Positions 42,432 through 51,256 of a stretch of DNA of 64,000 nt are shown here, piece by piece. This DNA comes from an uncultured Oscillospiraceae bacterium. Its GTDB lineage: Bacteria > Bacillota > Clostridia > Oscillospirales > Oscillospiraceae. The DNA lies in assembly GCA_934591635.1 (NCBI GenBank), contig CAKTPI010000001.1, positions 62,001-126,000 of the forward strand, written 5' to 3'. Position 1 is the first letter of the stretch. Each line of letters opens with the position of its first letter. The notes below the pieces were generated by a model. That model ran no database searches. It was not told the DNA's origin and was given only the letters and a program-made list of their open reading frames with translations. Made by a program: the position numbers and the translations under genes.

Positions 42432-43795
42432 GTAAACTCCTCTTTATCTGTCGGGATTGCCGTTGCAAAGTAAATGATATCACTGATGGGCCGCTCACTG
42501 CCGTAATTTACATGATTGCGAACCTCACCATTCATGACCACAGTGGCAGTCTGCCCCCCGTCCAGCGCATAAGCCTGAAGGCAGCCGGTGGCTGCAACAT
42601 AGTCGGCAAACTGCGCCATGGTCAGCATTCTGTTTGCACCGGATGCCTTTTCGGCATTGGATACCATGTACAGATAGTGCAGCTGCCCCATTTGGCAGAT
42701 GGCAGCGCGGGGGTAATTGCCGTATACCTGCCCAAGGCGGTAATCCCTGGGGCAGCAAAATACACCGTCCTTCACCAGAACAGGTCCAAAGGAGAGGGAG
42801 AACTGGATGTCATGTTCATCCACATACTGCTGAACTTCTTCCTTACCGGAGAAAATACGATTCTGTTCCAAAAGCAAGTTGCCGTCTGAATCGATAAAGC
42901 AGTTGTCCTTTACTCCGTTTTTAACCTTTTCAACAATGCCGTCTACGACGGTAATCCCTTCATAGCGGTAGGAGTAGTAATCTGCGCTGCACCCAACGAC
43001 AGCGTTGACGTTTTTGCTCATCTCGGAGGTCAGCGTCAGCTTACCTGAGCCAAAGCTCCCTCCGGAGAGATGCCGCCGAAATTGGCTGGCATCCATCACC
43101 TTGGTTTCAGCGTAAGTAAATACTGTGTGGTCAACTTCCTGCTTCCACAAAACTGAAAAAATAGTGTCATCCAAGTAGTAGTATATTTTACTTCCTGCCT
43201 GAATTTCAATCTCAGGTGAAAATAGCATCTTCTGCCCTTCCAATACACGGGCAGCACGCTGCAGAACCTCAGCCATATCGGCAGCGCTGTCTGCTTCGCC
43301 AAAGCATGCGGCATCCGGCAAAGGGGCAGTTGCGGCATCCTTTGGGATGCTGTAATGCGTTTTTGGGGGTTCAGCTGCATCTGACTGCGTCGTCTCGGCG
43401 TTTTCAGACGATTGCAGCGCTCCTTCCTCTCTGGTGGCAGACTCAGTCTGCTCAGGGGCAGTTTTACGAGGCACGGGCCTTAGGGAACGGGGCACGTTCC
43501 CTGCTTTGATCTCCACGGGGGGTTCTTTTTCCGGAGCCGTGGCAGGACGGGCTTGTTCTGCGACCTGGGTCACAGCTGCTTCAATGAAATCCGGTGCCTT
43601 GGCAGTATCGGACAGATGAACCAGAGAAAGCTGACCGTCGATGCGAGCGTGATAGATATCAGCAATGGAAAGCTGCATGCTTTTACGCTGCCCGGGCTGC
43701 GCGACCGGAAGAAGGGCAAGATAGCCGACTGCTGCCGCAGTACCCAGCAGCAGTGCGGCGCAGAGAATGTGTTTTCCCCTTTTATGTATACCCAT
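42428..43795 (-). CDS. Membrane-anchored phosphodiester glycosidase (NAGPA-domain) protein
   Basis: A 455-residue protein: a signal-anchor helix (residues ~10-30), a Pro/Glu/Thr-rich linker (~95-160), an unassigned segment with YYYLDDTIFSVLWKQEVDH, and a C-terminal phosphodiester glycosidase domain (~245-445). The domain is recognised by NAVVGCSADYYSYRYEGITV, the NCFIDSDGNLLL strand, YPRAAICQMGQLHYLYM and GCLQAYALDGGQTATVVMNG, the conserved Asp-Gly-Gly region of NAGPA/DUF2233 enzymes. Such enzymes cleave sugar-1-phosphodiesters. It acts outside the membrane and may trim a surface polymer. Ribosome binding site ggag; overlaps the Lgt-like gene by 4 bp. Confidence 0.85.
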   Translation of the reverse strand: MGIHKRGKHILCAALLLGTAAAVGYLALLPVAQPGQRKSMQLSIADIYHARIDGQLSLVHLSDTAKAPDFIEAAVTQVAEQARPATAPEKEPPVEIKAGNVPRSLRPVPRKTAPEQTESATREEGALQSSENAETTQSDAAEPPKTHYSIPKDAATAPLPDAACFGEADSAADMAEVLQRAARVLEGQKMLFSPEIEIQAGSKIYYYLDDTIFSVLWKQEVDHTVFTYAETKVMDASQFRRHLSGGSFGSGKLTLTSEMSKNVNAVVGCSADYYSYRYEGITVVDGIVEKVKNGVKDNCFIDSDGNLLLEQNRIFSGKEEVQQYVDEHDIQFSLSFGPVLVKDGVFCCPRDYRLGQVYGNYPRAAICQMGQLHYLYMVSNAEKASGANRMLTMAQFADYVAATGCLQAYALDGGQTATVVMNGEVRNHVNYGSERPISDIIYFATAIPTDKEEFT

Positions 43796-43804
43796 GTTTA
43801 TCTC

Positions 43805-44383
43805 CTATTCTGTTTCTGTCACAAAACCGGAAAGCAACTCAATCAGCGAATCATTGAGCACAACCCGCCAGACACCATCATCCTGCATCAGTTGTAGCTT
43901 AATATTCTGCTGCGAGAGGGGGAGCGTGCTTGACAGCACCTGAGTGGCGATGTCATTCAAAGAAGAATTCCGGGACGGCCGTCCTTCGGCTGCCAGTACC
44001 TGCATTTGTGCGATGACAGTATTCAAATCGAGACAGTCAACCTGGACGTCCAGTTCCAATGTTTCCCCATTTTGAGAAAAAGTTTCAGGAAGCTGAAAGT
44101 GAAGACTTTCGAGATAAGCTTCCCATAGTATTTCTGCCGGACTATCTCCTGCATTGCTGGGGCCATTTAACTGCGGATGGGTGTAGAGCAGGTCCTCAAG
44201 TGCGTCAAAATCTCCGGCTTGGACGCAGTCCAATGCTTGCCAAGCCGGGCTTGTCAATGCCGTGATGTCTACCAGGTAAAAAGTTTTACCGGACAATCCC
44301 ACAAGAATGGCGGCAACGGTGCAAAGCATGACGGCCAGACTGATTACCCACCACAGGCTACACACGTGTTTTTCCTTTTTCAT
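43805..44383 (-). CDS. Small membrane-anchored protein of unknown function
   Basis: A 192-residue protein with a short basic start (MKKEKH) and one hydrophobic helix (residues ~10-32), then an extracellular, Leu/Asp/Gln-rich helical region with repeated LDxxDL-like stretches (ALDCVQAGDFDALEDLLYTH) and an acidic C-terminus. No family was recognised. It lies 9 bp upstream of the phosphodiester glycosidase gene and 14 bp after the leucine-rich gene, so it is part of the operon. GGAAG serves as the ribosome binding site. Confidence 0.65.
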   Translation of the reverse strand: MKKEKHVCSLWWVISLAVMLCTVAAILVGLSGKTFYLVDITALTSPAWQALDCVQAGDFDALEDLLYTHPQLNGPSNAGDSPAEILWEAYLESLHFQLPETFSQNGETLELDVQVDCLDLNTVIAQMQVLAAEGRPSRNSSLNDIATQVLSSTLPLSQQNIKLQLMQDDGVWRVVLNDSLIELLSGFVTETE

Positions 44384-44397
44384 AGGGTCACTTCCGA

Positions 44398-45450
44398 CTA
44401 TCTGTCTTTATATTTGATGGATTCCAGCAGCGATTGATACAGTACTTGGGCACATTGTGCATTTTTGACGCCGGGAATTGGGAGGGCGTTTTCTATGCGG
44501 TATTTTACGATCTCAGCCAGAACCTCGCCGGCAAAGGCCTCACTATGGCTACAGGCAAGAATCTTCTTGGCATCGGATTCGCCCCAATTTTTAACAATAG
44601 AGGATTGGTTCAGAAAATCTCCTCCGATGATATCACGGAATACGTAGTAATTAGGGAGACTCCGCCATATACCGGAGATGATGCCGACTTCTTCCAGCAT
44701 CACATTGGTATTGGTCAGCTGTTCCGGCAGACGGCCGACTGCTTCTCGCGTGACTGGGGAGGAAAGTCCACGGTACCAGTGCAGGTTATGGAGCCAGGTC
44801 ATATGACTCAGAGGTTCCGGATCGGCGTGGGTATCACTGATATTCAGATCCTGCAACGCGGTGCAGCCCAGCAGAGGAGAATAATCATCCAACCGCAGGT
44901 TGAACAGTTCCAGGTATATAAGCTCCTTCAGATTGGAGACGGGGGTAATGTCCGTGATGTTGGTGTCTGCCAAAATCAGATATTTCAGGCGAGGCATTCC
45001 CTCCAGCCAACTGCAATCAGAGACCTGTAAATGCCCGATATCCACCGCAATCATTTCGGAACAATAACGCAGCCTTTGCAGGTCATCTCCCCTGGGCAGA
45101 TAGCCTTTTCCGTAAGTGTAGAAGAAAGTGTCATCGGTGCGTACTGGAATTTTTCCAATCATAACCGTCCAGACAATGGAGATGTCTGGATACTTGCGGT
45201 TGAGTGCATCCAATGCGGCGTCATCCACATCAGTGTCAGTAAGAATGACCTTTTCCAGAAGTGAAAACGATGGCAGTACCGCTTCCAGTTCCTCGGGGGA
45301 AATGCCAGACAGAGTCAGTTCGGTGCAATTTGCCGGATAGCTTTGTGAACCAATCTGAATGTACCGTATTTGATCCGCATGAGCTATGCCATGGCTAAAA
45401 AAGAAAAAAACTCCAAAAGCAATAAACAGCCGTGCCATCTTCCCAGCCAT
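44398..45450 (-). CDS. Secreted leucine-rich-repeat-like protein
   Basis: A 350-residue exported protein. A signal peptide ends near HGIAHAD (residue ~26). The body carries irregular leucine-rich repeats: LTLSGISPEELEAVL, LKYLILADTNITDITPVSNL, LIYLELFNLRLDDYSPLLG, LQDLNISDTHADPEPLSHM, each of the L-x2-L-x-L-x2-T/N-x2-I type. The C-terminal ~100 residues are not repeats. The ATG at 45450 is used; a GTG at 45456 is possible. It is the promoter-proximal gene of the operon and probably binds a surface partner. Confidence 0.75.
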   Translation of the reverse strand: MAGKMARLFIAFGVFFFFSHGIAHADQIRYIQIGSQSYPANCTELTLSGISPEELEAVLPSFSLLEKVILTDTDVDDAALDALNRKYPDISIVWTVMIGKIPVRTDDTFFYTYGKGYLPRGDDLQRLRYCSEMIAVDIGHLQVSDCSWLEGMPRLKYLILADTNITDITPVSNLKELIYLELFNLRLDDYSPLLGCTALQDLNISDTHADPEPLSHMTWLHNLHWYRGLSSPVTREAVGRLPEQLTNTNVMLEEVGIISGIWRSLPNYYVFRDIIGGDFLNQSSIVKNWGESDAKKILACSHSEAFAGEVLAEIVKYRIENALPIPGVKNAQCAQVLYQSLLESIKYKDR

Positions 45451-45488
45451 ACACACACCCCCACGAACCTTTTAACGAGCACTTCTTC

Positions 45489-45517
45489 ATTATACAATAC
45501 TAGCTGGTATTTTGCAA
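45489..45517 (-). promoter_or_regulatory. Promoter of the surface operon with a palindrome in its spacer
   Basis: Minus strand TTGCAA (45512-45517), 17-bp spacer, TATAAT (45489-45494). Between the boxes lies AATACTAGCTGGTATT (45496-45511), a palindrome with one mismatched pair, suited to a repressor. Confidence 0.75.
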
Positions 45518-45567
45518 TCATTTTGAAGAATAGAAGATAAAAACAAGGAATAGAACATCTTTCAAAC

Positions 45568-45596
45568 TATACAAAAGCGTTACAGCATGCTATAAT
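45568..45596 (+). promoter_or_regulatory. Probable promoter of the LtaS-like gene
   Basis: Perfect TATAAT (45591-45596); the best -35 with a 17-bp spacer is TATACA (45568-45573), a weak match. It is divergent from the promoter at 45489-45517. Confidence 0.5.
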
Positions 45597-45682
45597 AGCT
45601 CCTGAATATTAGCTTGATTTTCCAAAGTAAATAATACGGGGAGAATGTATCCCGTGTATCGGGCGGAAAAGGAGATTTTACC

Positions 45683-47884
45683 ATGAAAATTTCAAAATAT
45701 CGGCAATGGGGCATCCAGATATACTGGCTGCTTGCGATGCTCTATTGGGAAGTTTTGACCCATATGGGGATGTTTGGCAGGCTTGACTGCAAATTTATCT
45801 ACGCCATTGGTTTTTCTGCTGCACTTGCACTGGCAGGTGGGACTTTAGTTAGCTTTCTGCCGTCTAAGGCAGTGCTGCCTGTGTCGGCATTTTTATCGGT
45901 AGTCGTCATGGTACTTTATGGCAGTCAGATGGTGTATTGCTTTATCTTTGGCACGCCCTATTCGGTCAGCCAAATCGGGCTGGGCGCGGATGCCGTAACC
46001 AGTTTCTGGCGGGAGACGCTGCACAGTATGCAGGAGCATCTGCCTTGGCTTTTGGCGATGCTGGCTCCGCTGGCACTTTTGCTGTGGATGCATAGGGCAG
46101 GCTTTTTACAGAAGCCGAACCGCACCTGCCGCACCTGCGCACTGGCACTGGCGTTGGGCCTGACGCTTGGTACGGCAGCGGCGGTTCGCAGCGGCGGAAC
46201 GGAAATGTACTCAGATTACTTTTTCTTTGCAAACTCTGGCAGCACTACAGCTCAGACCATGGAGCGCTATGGCGTTCCAACAACGTTCCTGCTGGAATAT
46301 CTGCGACCGGAAAAGGATGACCTTCTGCTGGATGACAATCTGTTCCTCTCTATGGATGTGGCTGCTTCCCTTGACCAAACGGAAGCAAAAATTGAGGAGA
46401 CGCTGTCTCCTGAAACAGAGCCTCCTTTGGAAGAGATACAGCCGGTGACGGAAACGGAGAGCATGGCGGAAACAGAGTCGGCCAAGGTGCAGTCTCCGCG
46501 AAAGCTTACCCTATCAAAAGTCTCATCCAGACCGGCTCATCAGGCGGAGCCAACCGAGGTGCCGGAGACAACGGCCGAAACCGAAGCGCCGGAACTTGTG
46601 GAAGAGCCTACTGTACCGGAGGAGACAGAGCCGGCCTATAACGTGATGGATATTGATTTTGACAAGCTGACCCAGGAGGCGGGCAATTCGCGCTTGGCGG
46701 TGCTGCACCAGCGCTTTTCTCAAATTTCACCAACCAATAAGAATGAATACACCGGAAAATTTCGGGATTACAACCTAATCGTGATTTGCGCCGAGAGCTT
46801 TTCCCCCGCGGCGCTGGACCCAAAGATCACGCCGACGTTATATAAACTTGCCCATGAGGGATTCGTTTTCAATAACTATTATAATTCTTTTCCGAATACG
46901 ACGACCAACGGGGAGTATGCCCTGACGCAGGGCCTTTATCCGGATTCTACCAGGGATAAATACAATTCCAGCATGCGGGCTTCATACAAAAACACGCTGC
47001 CCTTTACCTTGGGGAATGCTTTCGCGTCTCAGTTGGATATCCAATCCCACGGTTATCACAACTACACGCGGGATTATTACAGTCGGTATCTGACCCATCC
47101 AAACATGGGTTATGAAATGAAATTTAACCATGATGGTATGGAGCTAACCACAACTTGGCCCAATTCTGATTTGGAAATGATGGAGCAGAGTATCGATGAT
47201 TACATCGATGAGCCCCAGTTCCATGCCTATTATATGACCTTTTCCGGACACTATCAATACAATGCGGATGTAAACGCCATGGTTGCAAAGAACTATGATG
47301 CGGTTAAAGACATACCGGGATATAATACCATTCAGAAGGGTTATCTTGCATGCCACATCGAACTGGATAAGGCAATGGAATATCTGCTTCAGCGGCTGGA
47401 GGAGAAGGGAATTGCAGATAAAACCGTCATTGTTATGGCATCAGATCATTATCCCTATGGTATTCCTGAAAGTGATTATTTTGATATGCTGGGGCTGGAA
47501 AAAACAGATTTTGGGAAATATAAATCCACGCTCATCTTCTGGGTGGGGGGTATGGAACCGGTTGAGGTGGATACTTATTGCTGCAATGTGGATATTTTGC
47601 CAACACTGCTGAACATGTGGGGGCTGGAATATGATTCCCGGCTCCTTTCGGGCGTGGATATTTTCTCTGATTCTGTTCATATGGCGGTTTTGATGGATCG
47701 GAGCTTTCTGACGGATAAGGTTTGGTTTAATTCGAATAAAAGAAAAACCACCTATCTTGTAGAGGAAAGCGAAGTGCCGGAAGGATATGTGGATAACCTG
47801 AATAAGCTCATTTCTATGCGGTTTGAATTGGCAAAAGAAATCGTGAGGAACGATTATTACGGTATTCTTTTCCCTGAAAACTGA
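45683..47884 (+). CDS. LtaS-like (alkaline phosphatase superfamily) membrane enzyme
   Basis: A 733-residue membrane enzyme of the lipoteichoic-acid-synthase/sulfatase fold. Four or five N-terminal transmembrane helices (residues ~10-170), then a long Glu/Thr/Pro-rich linker (~225-320), then the extracellular catalytic domain (~350-640). Metal and catalytic residues: Glu371 in ICAESFSP, the nucleophile Thr, probably Thr407, in FPNTTTNGEYALTQGLYP, His in MTFSGHYQYN, and the Asp-His pair in VMASDHYPYG. Ribosome binding site aaggag. It is divergent from the operon with the phosphodiester glycosidase, so both could act on one phosphodiester surface polymer (inference). The donor lipid and product are unknown. 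Confidence 0.88.
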   Translation: MKISKYRQWGIQIYWLLAMLYWEVLTHMGMFGRLDCKFIYAIGFSAALALAGGTLVSFLPSKAVLPVSAFLSVVVMVLYGSQMVYCFIFGTPYSVSQIGLGADAVTSFWRETLHSMQEHLPWLLAMLAPLALLLWMHRAGFLQKPNRTCRTCALALALGLTLGTAAAVRSGGTEMYSDYFFFANSGSTTAQTMERYGVPTTFLLEYLRPEKDDLLLDDNLFLSMDVAASLDQTEAKIEETLSPETEPPLEEIQPVTETESMAETESAKVQSPRKLTLSKVSSRPAHQAEPTEVPETTAETEAPELVEEPTVPEETEPAYNVMDIDFDKLTQEAGNSRLAVLHQRFSQISPTNKNEYTGKFRDYNLIVICAESFSPAALDPKITPTLYKLAHEGFVFNNYYNSFPNTTTNGEYALTQGLYPDSTRDKYNSSMRASYKNTLPFTLGNAFASQLDIQSHGYHNYTRDYYSRYLTHPNMGYEMKFNHDGMELTTTWPNSDLEMMEQSIDDYIDEPQFHAYYMTFSGHYQYNADVNAMVAKNYDAVKDIPGYNTIQKGYLACHIELDKAMEYLLQRLEEKGIADKTVIVMASDHYPYGIPESDYFDMLGLEKTDFGKYKSTLIFWVGGMEPVEVDTYCCNVDILPTLLNMWGLEYDSRLLSGVDIFSDSVHMAVLMDRSFLTDKVWFNSNKRKTTYLVEESEVPEGYVDNLNKLISMRFELAKEIVRNDYYGILFPEN

Positions 47885-47937
47885 ATTTTGCTAAAGCGGA
47901 CTGAAAAATAGGATCTTCAGAAAAACACCTTAATAAT

Positions 47938-47984
47938 TCAGCGGCAGGAATCACAATCGTTTCGTGATTCCTGCCGCTATTTCT
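47938..47984 (+). terminator. Terminator of the LtaS-like gene
   Basis: Perfect 15-bp stem agcggcaggaatcac / gtgattcctgccgct with loop AATCGTTTC, then ATTTCT. Confidence 0.85.
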
Positions 47985-48032
47985 AACTTAAATAAAGTAG
48001 TATTTTGCAACAGCTCTGCCTTTATAACATGG

Positions 48033-50168
48033 TCAGATTACTCTCGTCCACTCAGTGGCGAAGAAACTGGGGATCATCCAGGCCAGCTGGTACAGGAGCA
48101 CCCGGGCAGGGGTCAACAGTTCGGTTTCGCCCAGGTACGATAGAGCCAGCATGATGACAATGCCCACAATGCCGCCCAGAATGCCAATAATGGAACCAAT
48201 AATGGTGGCTCTGCGCAGGGACATGCCACCGGTGATGGCATAGGCAGAGGAGATCAGGTCATCCCGGGTAACCAGGGCCAGCACATCCAGCTCGGGGTCT
48301 GCCCGCTGGGCCAGCAGCGCGGCGCGATCCTCCGGGGTGGGGATAATCAGCCGCTTACTGCGAATGGAGAATTTTTCCCGGATGAAGCTGTCGGTCATCA
48401 TAAAGTCGCCAGCCAGCAGCAGGGTAGTGAGCTTACGGCAGCCGCACAGCGATACGATACCGGCTGCGGCAGAACGCATCTTGGCATAGGAGATGGCGAT
48501 CACCGCTGCCAGGGTGCCGTCAATTGCCACGTAGACGGCTTGGTTGACCATAGTGCCCTGAGGCACTTCCACTCCCATATCCTGCAGGAACTCCGGACCG
48601 CCCAGCAGCACAGATTCGCCGTTTACTTCGCCGCCAATGCCGCCCTGCCCGTAGTCCCGGAAGGCTTCTACCGGGTATTCGGTGCCGTTGCGGCTGGTAA
48701 GCAGGTTGCGGAACAGCGGAACAAGTCCACCGCCAGCAGCGAAAATCAAAGAGGCAGTATAGGAAATTACTTCTGTGTTGGTTCGGTCAGAGTAGAATTT
48801 TACACCGTTCAGCTTGGTGGAGCCCCGGGGGAACAGGTCTTTATCCCGCAGAGGAACTACAGCCTTGCCGCAGAGCTTCTTTACGCCCTGCCAGCCGCAG
48901 ATAACGGCTCCCACCATGTGCAGCCGCTTTTCCAGCAGTGCGGCGGGACGGGTCAGTGCTACAAAGTAGCCGGCAGGGAAGCTGACCAGCAGTGCGGTAG
49001 AGAAAATTTTCACCGCCATACTGGTGCCATGCAGCAGCCCGGTGAGCACGGCAATGCCGGCGCAGGCCAGCAGCGCGATAAAGGCGTATACGTCCTGCAC
49101 CAGTTCCGGGCCGGAGGTGCGGCTGTAGGTATCCATAAAGTCTTCTACGTCGCCTTCACCCCGCAGAATACCAGCGCGCTTACCATAGTACTGAGGCTGC
49201 TTGACCAGGCTTGTGAGGCTGGTGGCCTTGCGCATGGTGTCCAGCTGAGCCATTTCTGTAGTGCGCTTGTGGTACCGTGCAATCATCGCCATGGTCATTT
49301 GCAGCACGAAGGCGGAGCAGAAGGGCACCCGCTGCTCATCCAGGCTGAACCAGGCGTCCACCATGCAGGCAATGAAGGAGATGGCCAGTGTTGTATTCAT
49401 GGAGTAGTGCAGGTGAAATAGATCACCGATACCGTCCATCAGAATGTTGATGCCCAGCAGGCCGGAAACCATCATAGCCAGCACCTGTGTGTAGACCATC
49501 AGCTTGGTACGGCTGGCGGGAACCATTCCCTTTGTATAAAGGAAGACACCCAGGCAGCACAGCATCAAAAGGATAAAATTGAGAATTACGCCCACCTGGA
49601 GCCGTCCGATGCCCTGCTCGCTGAGGGAATAGTATCGCTTCTCAGGTCCTGCAACCAGCTTGCGCTTCAGTTCCCGTAGCTTGGCGCTGCGGGAGAGAAA
49701 AACAGTATTGGAATGCTCCTGAGGGGTTTCCGGCTCTGCCTCCTCTGCAGTGGGGGCAGCCTCTTCCAGAGTGGGAATTTCAGCAGCAGAAGCCGGCTCT
49801 TCCGGAGCATCTTGGGGAATTTCCGGCTGCTCGTTGGGCAGCGGTACTTCTCCGGCTGTTTCTTCCGTCATCTCGGGGGGAAGCTGGAAGGAGATGGTGT
49901 CGGAGGTTACCGATACCGTGGTTACAATTTCTTCGGGGTCGGTGTCGGCGGCATCGGAAAAGACCTGGGAGATTTGGGCAACGGTTTCAGAGTCCGCACC
50001 CTGAAAAACATTTTCCTCTGCTTCCTGTGCGGCATTGAGATTATCCAGAATGGCAGCCATTTCATCCGCGTTTTCGACGGACTCTTCCTGGGTGGAGGCT
50101 TCATGAAGCTGCTGCATGATGTCATCCAGATTGAAGTCCAATTCCTGTTCGTTGTTTTCGTTATCCAT
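48033..50168 (-). CDS. P1B-ATPase-like membrane protein lacking catalytic motifs (pseudo-ATPase)
   Basis: A 711-residue protein of novel look. Residues 1-~165 are an acidic Glu/Pro/Ala-rich, probably disordered cytoplasmic region. From ~186 on it follows a metal P-type ATPase: paired helices (186-296), a short loop, two helices (~358-405), a cytoplasmic region (~410-650) and two last helices. At the CPC position stands SFPAGY (396-401); AVVPLRDKDLFPRGS (436-450) replaces VVFDKTGTLTxG; GGIGGEVNGESVLLGG (509-524) and AVYVAIDGTLAAVIA (544-558) match the nucleotide domain; LAGDF (585-589) replaces TGDN. TGE and GDGxND are absent. Operon with rlmB. Role unknown, perhaps binding or regulatory. Confidence 0.7.
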   Translation of the reverse strand: MDNENNEQELDFNLDDIMQQLHEASTQEESVENADEMAAILDNLNAAQEAEENVFQGADSETVAQISQVFSDAADTDPEEIVTTVSVTSDTISFQLPPEMTEETAGEVPLPNEQPEIPQDAPEEPASAAEIPTLEEAAPTAEEAEPETPQEHSNTVFLSRSAKLRELKRKLVAGPEKRYYSLSEQGIGRLQVGVILNFILLMLCCLGVFLYTKGMVPASRTKLMVYTQVLAMMVSGLLGINILMDGIGDLFHLHYSMNTTLAISFIACMVDAWFSLDEQRVPFCSAFVLQMTMAMIARYHKRTTEMAQLDTMRKATSLTSLVKQPQYYGKRAGILRGEGDVEDFMDTYSRTSGPELVQDVYAFIALLACAGIAVLTGLLHGTSMAVKIFSTALLVSFPAGYFVALTRPAALLEKRLHMVGAVICGWQGVKKLCGKAVVPLRDKDLFPRGSTKLNGVKFYSDRTNTEVISYTASLIFAAGGGLVPLFRNLLTSRNGTEYPVEAFRDYGQGGIGGEVNGESVLLGGPEFLQDMGVEVPQGTMVNQAVYVAIDGTLAAVIAISYAKMRSAAAGIVSLCGCRKLTTLLLAGDFMMTDSFIREKFSIRSKRLIIPTPEDRAALLAQRADPELDVLALVTRDDLISSAYAITGGMSLRRATIIGSIIGILGGIVGIVIMLALSYLGETELLTPARVLLYQLAWMIPSFFATEWTRVI

Positions 50169-50183
50169 ATCGGTTCCTCCGGG

Positions 50184-50975
50184 TTAACCCAGCCGCTGGC
50201 GCAGGGCTTCATAAAGCAGAATAGAGGCGGCAGCCGAGGCGTTCAGAGAGCTGATATGTCCCTTCATGGGGATGTTCACCATGACGTCGCAGTTCTTGCG
50301 CACCAGTTGGCTCATGCCCACGCCCTCGTTGCCAATGACCACAGCGGTGGGGCCGGTCAGATCCGCCTTGTACATGGGAATGGAGCCTTCGGCAGCGGTG
50401 CCAAAAATCCATACGCCCTTTTCCTTCAGTTCAGCAATGGCAGCGCTGATGTTGGTTACTCGGGCCACCTTCATGTATTCGATGGCACCGGCAGAGGCCT
50501 TGGCCACTGTGGCGGTGAGCCCTACGCTGCGCCGCTTGGGGATGATCACACCGTGAGCCCCGGCACATTCGGCGCTCCGCAGAATGGCACCCAGGTTGTG
50601 GGGATCGGAAAGCTCGTCACAGATGACAATCAGCGGTGCTTCTCCCCGGGCGGCTGCCTCTTCCAGAATGTCATCGATACTATAGTATACGTGGGCGGCA
50701 GCCAGGGCAATTACCCCCTGGTGGGCGTGGGTGAAGGACATGGTATCCAGCTTCCGCCGGTCTACCGGCACCACAACGGCCCCGGCTTCCTTTGCCTCGG
50801 CGGCCAACCGCTGCAAGCCGCGGTCAACTTCACCGGCTGCAATAAAAACCTTGTCTACCGTGCGCCCGCTTTTCAGCGCCTCTTGCAGAGCGTTCCGGCC
50901 CTCCAGCTGCCCTTCGGTTTCCTCTACCGGCGCAGCGGGAATGGGCCGCCCGGGGCGGCGATTTTTTTCATACAT
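50184..50975 (-). CDS. rlmB: 23S rRNA (guanosine-2'-O-)-methyltransferase, RlmB/TrmH family
   Basis: SPOUT methyltransferase that modifies 23S rRNA (G2251 in E. coli). It has 263 residues. N-terminal substrate-binding domain with EGRNALQEALKSGRTVDKVF, C-terminal knot with DELSDPHNLGAILRSAECAG, VVIGNEGVGMSQLVRKNCD and VNIPMKGHISSLNASAAAS. A 25-residue Pro/Arg-rich start is typical of Firmicutes RlmB. Ribosome binding site GGAGG. The pseudo-ATPase gene follows 15 bp later on the same transcript. Confidence 0.92.
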   Translation of the reverse strand: MYEKNRRPGRPIPAAPVEETEGQLEGRNALQEALKSGRTVDKVFIAAGEVDRGLQRLAAEAKEAGAVVVPVDRRKLDTMSFTHAHQGVIALAAAHVYYSIDDILEEAAARGEAPLIVICDELSDPHNLGAILRSAECAGAHGVIIPKRRSVGLTATVAKASAGAIEYMKVARVTNISAAIAELKEKGVWIFGTAAEGSIPMYKADLTGPTAVVIGNEGVGMSQLVRKNCDVMVNIPMKGHISSLNASAAASILLYEALRQRLG

Positions 50976-51026
50976 ATTTTGGAATCCTCCGTATTCATTC
51001 GGAAATGAAAACCTATAGTTTGGGCC

Positions 51027-51055
51027 ATTATATCAGATTTTTTCCCAATATACAA
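51027..51055 (-). promoter_or_regulatory. Promoter of the rlmB/pseudo-ATPase operon
   Basis: Minus strand TTGTAT (51050-51055), 17-bp spacer, TATAAT (51027-51032), ~50-nt leader. Confidence 0.75.
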
Positions 51056-51174
51056 TAGCTATTTTTTCCGCCCGCATGAAATCAAGGACAGCGGAAAAGC
51101 ATCTCAAGGCTGTCCGTCATTTTCTTTTCAAAAAGAATTAACAGAAAGATAACAGTAAAAACTAGAATCATCGA

Positions 51175-51203
51175 TTGCCGAAAACAAAAAAATATGTTAT
51201 GAT
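51175..51203 (+). promoter_or_regulatory. Promoter of ftsH
   Basis: TTGCCG (51175-51180), 17-bp spacer, TATGAT (51198-51203). The transcription start should fall near 51210, just before the palindrome at 51215. Confidence 0.65.
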
Positions 51204-51214
51204 ATCGAAAATTA

Positions 51215-51228
51215 CCTTTCTAGAAAGG
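51215..51228 (+). promoter_or_regulatory. Perfect palindrome in the ftsH leader
   Basis: CCTTTCTAGAAAGG, a 14-bp perfect palindrome at about +5 to +18 of the ftsH transcript. Position and symmetry suit a repressor operator; no known consensus (CIRCE, CtsR) matches. Confidence 0.45.
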
Positions 51229-51256
51229 TTTATGCCCCGAAAGGCGAGGTTACATT

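Noticed and set aside
43805..44383. Possible anti-sigma-like or other named role for the small anchored protein
   Set aside because: No anti-sigma motif or partner gene was seen; it is left as unknown.
48033..50168. Calling the protein a functional copper or cadmium exporter
   Set aside because: All motifs required for phosphorylation and dephosphorylation are missing.
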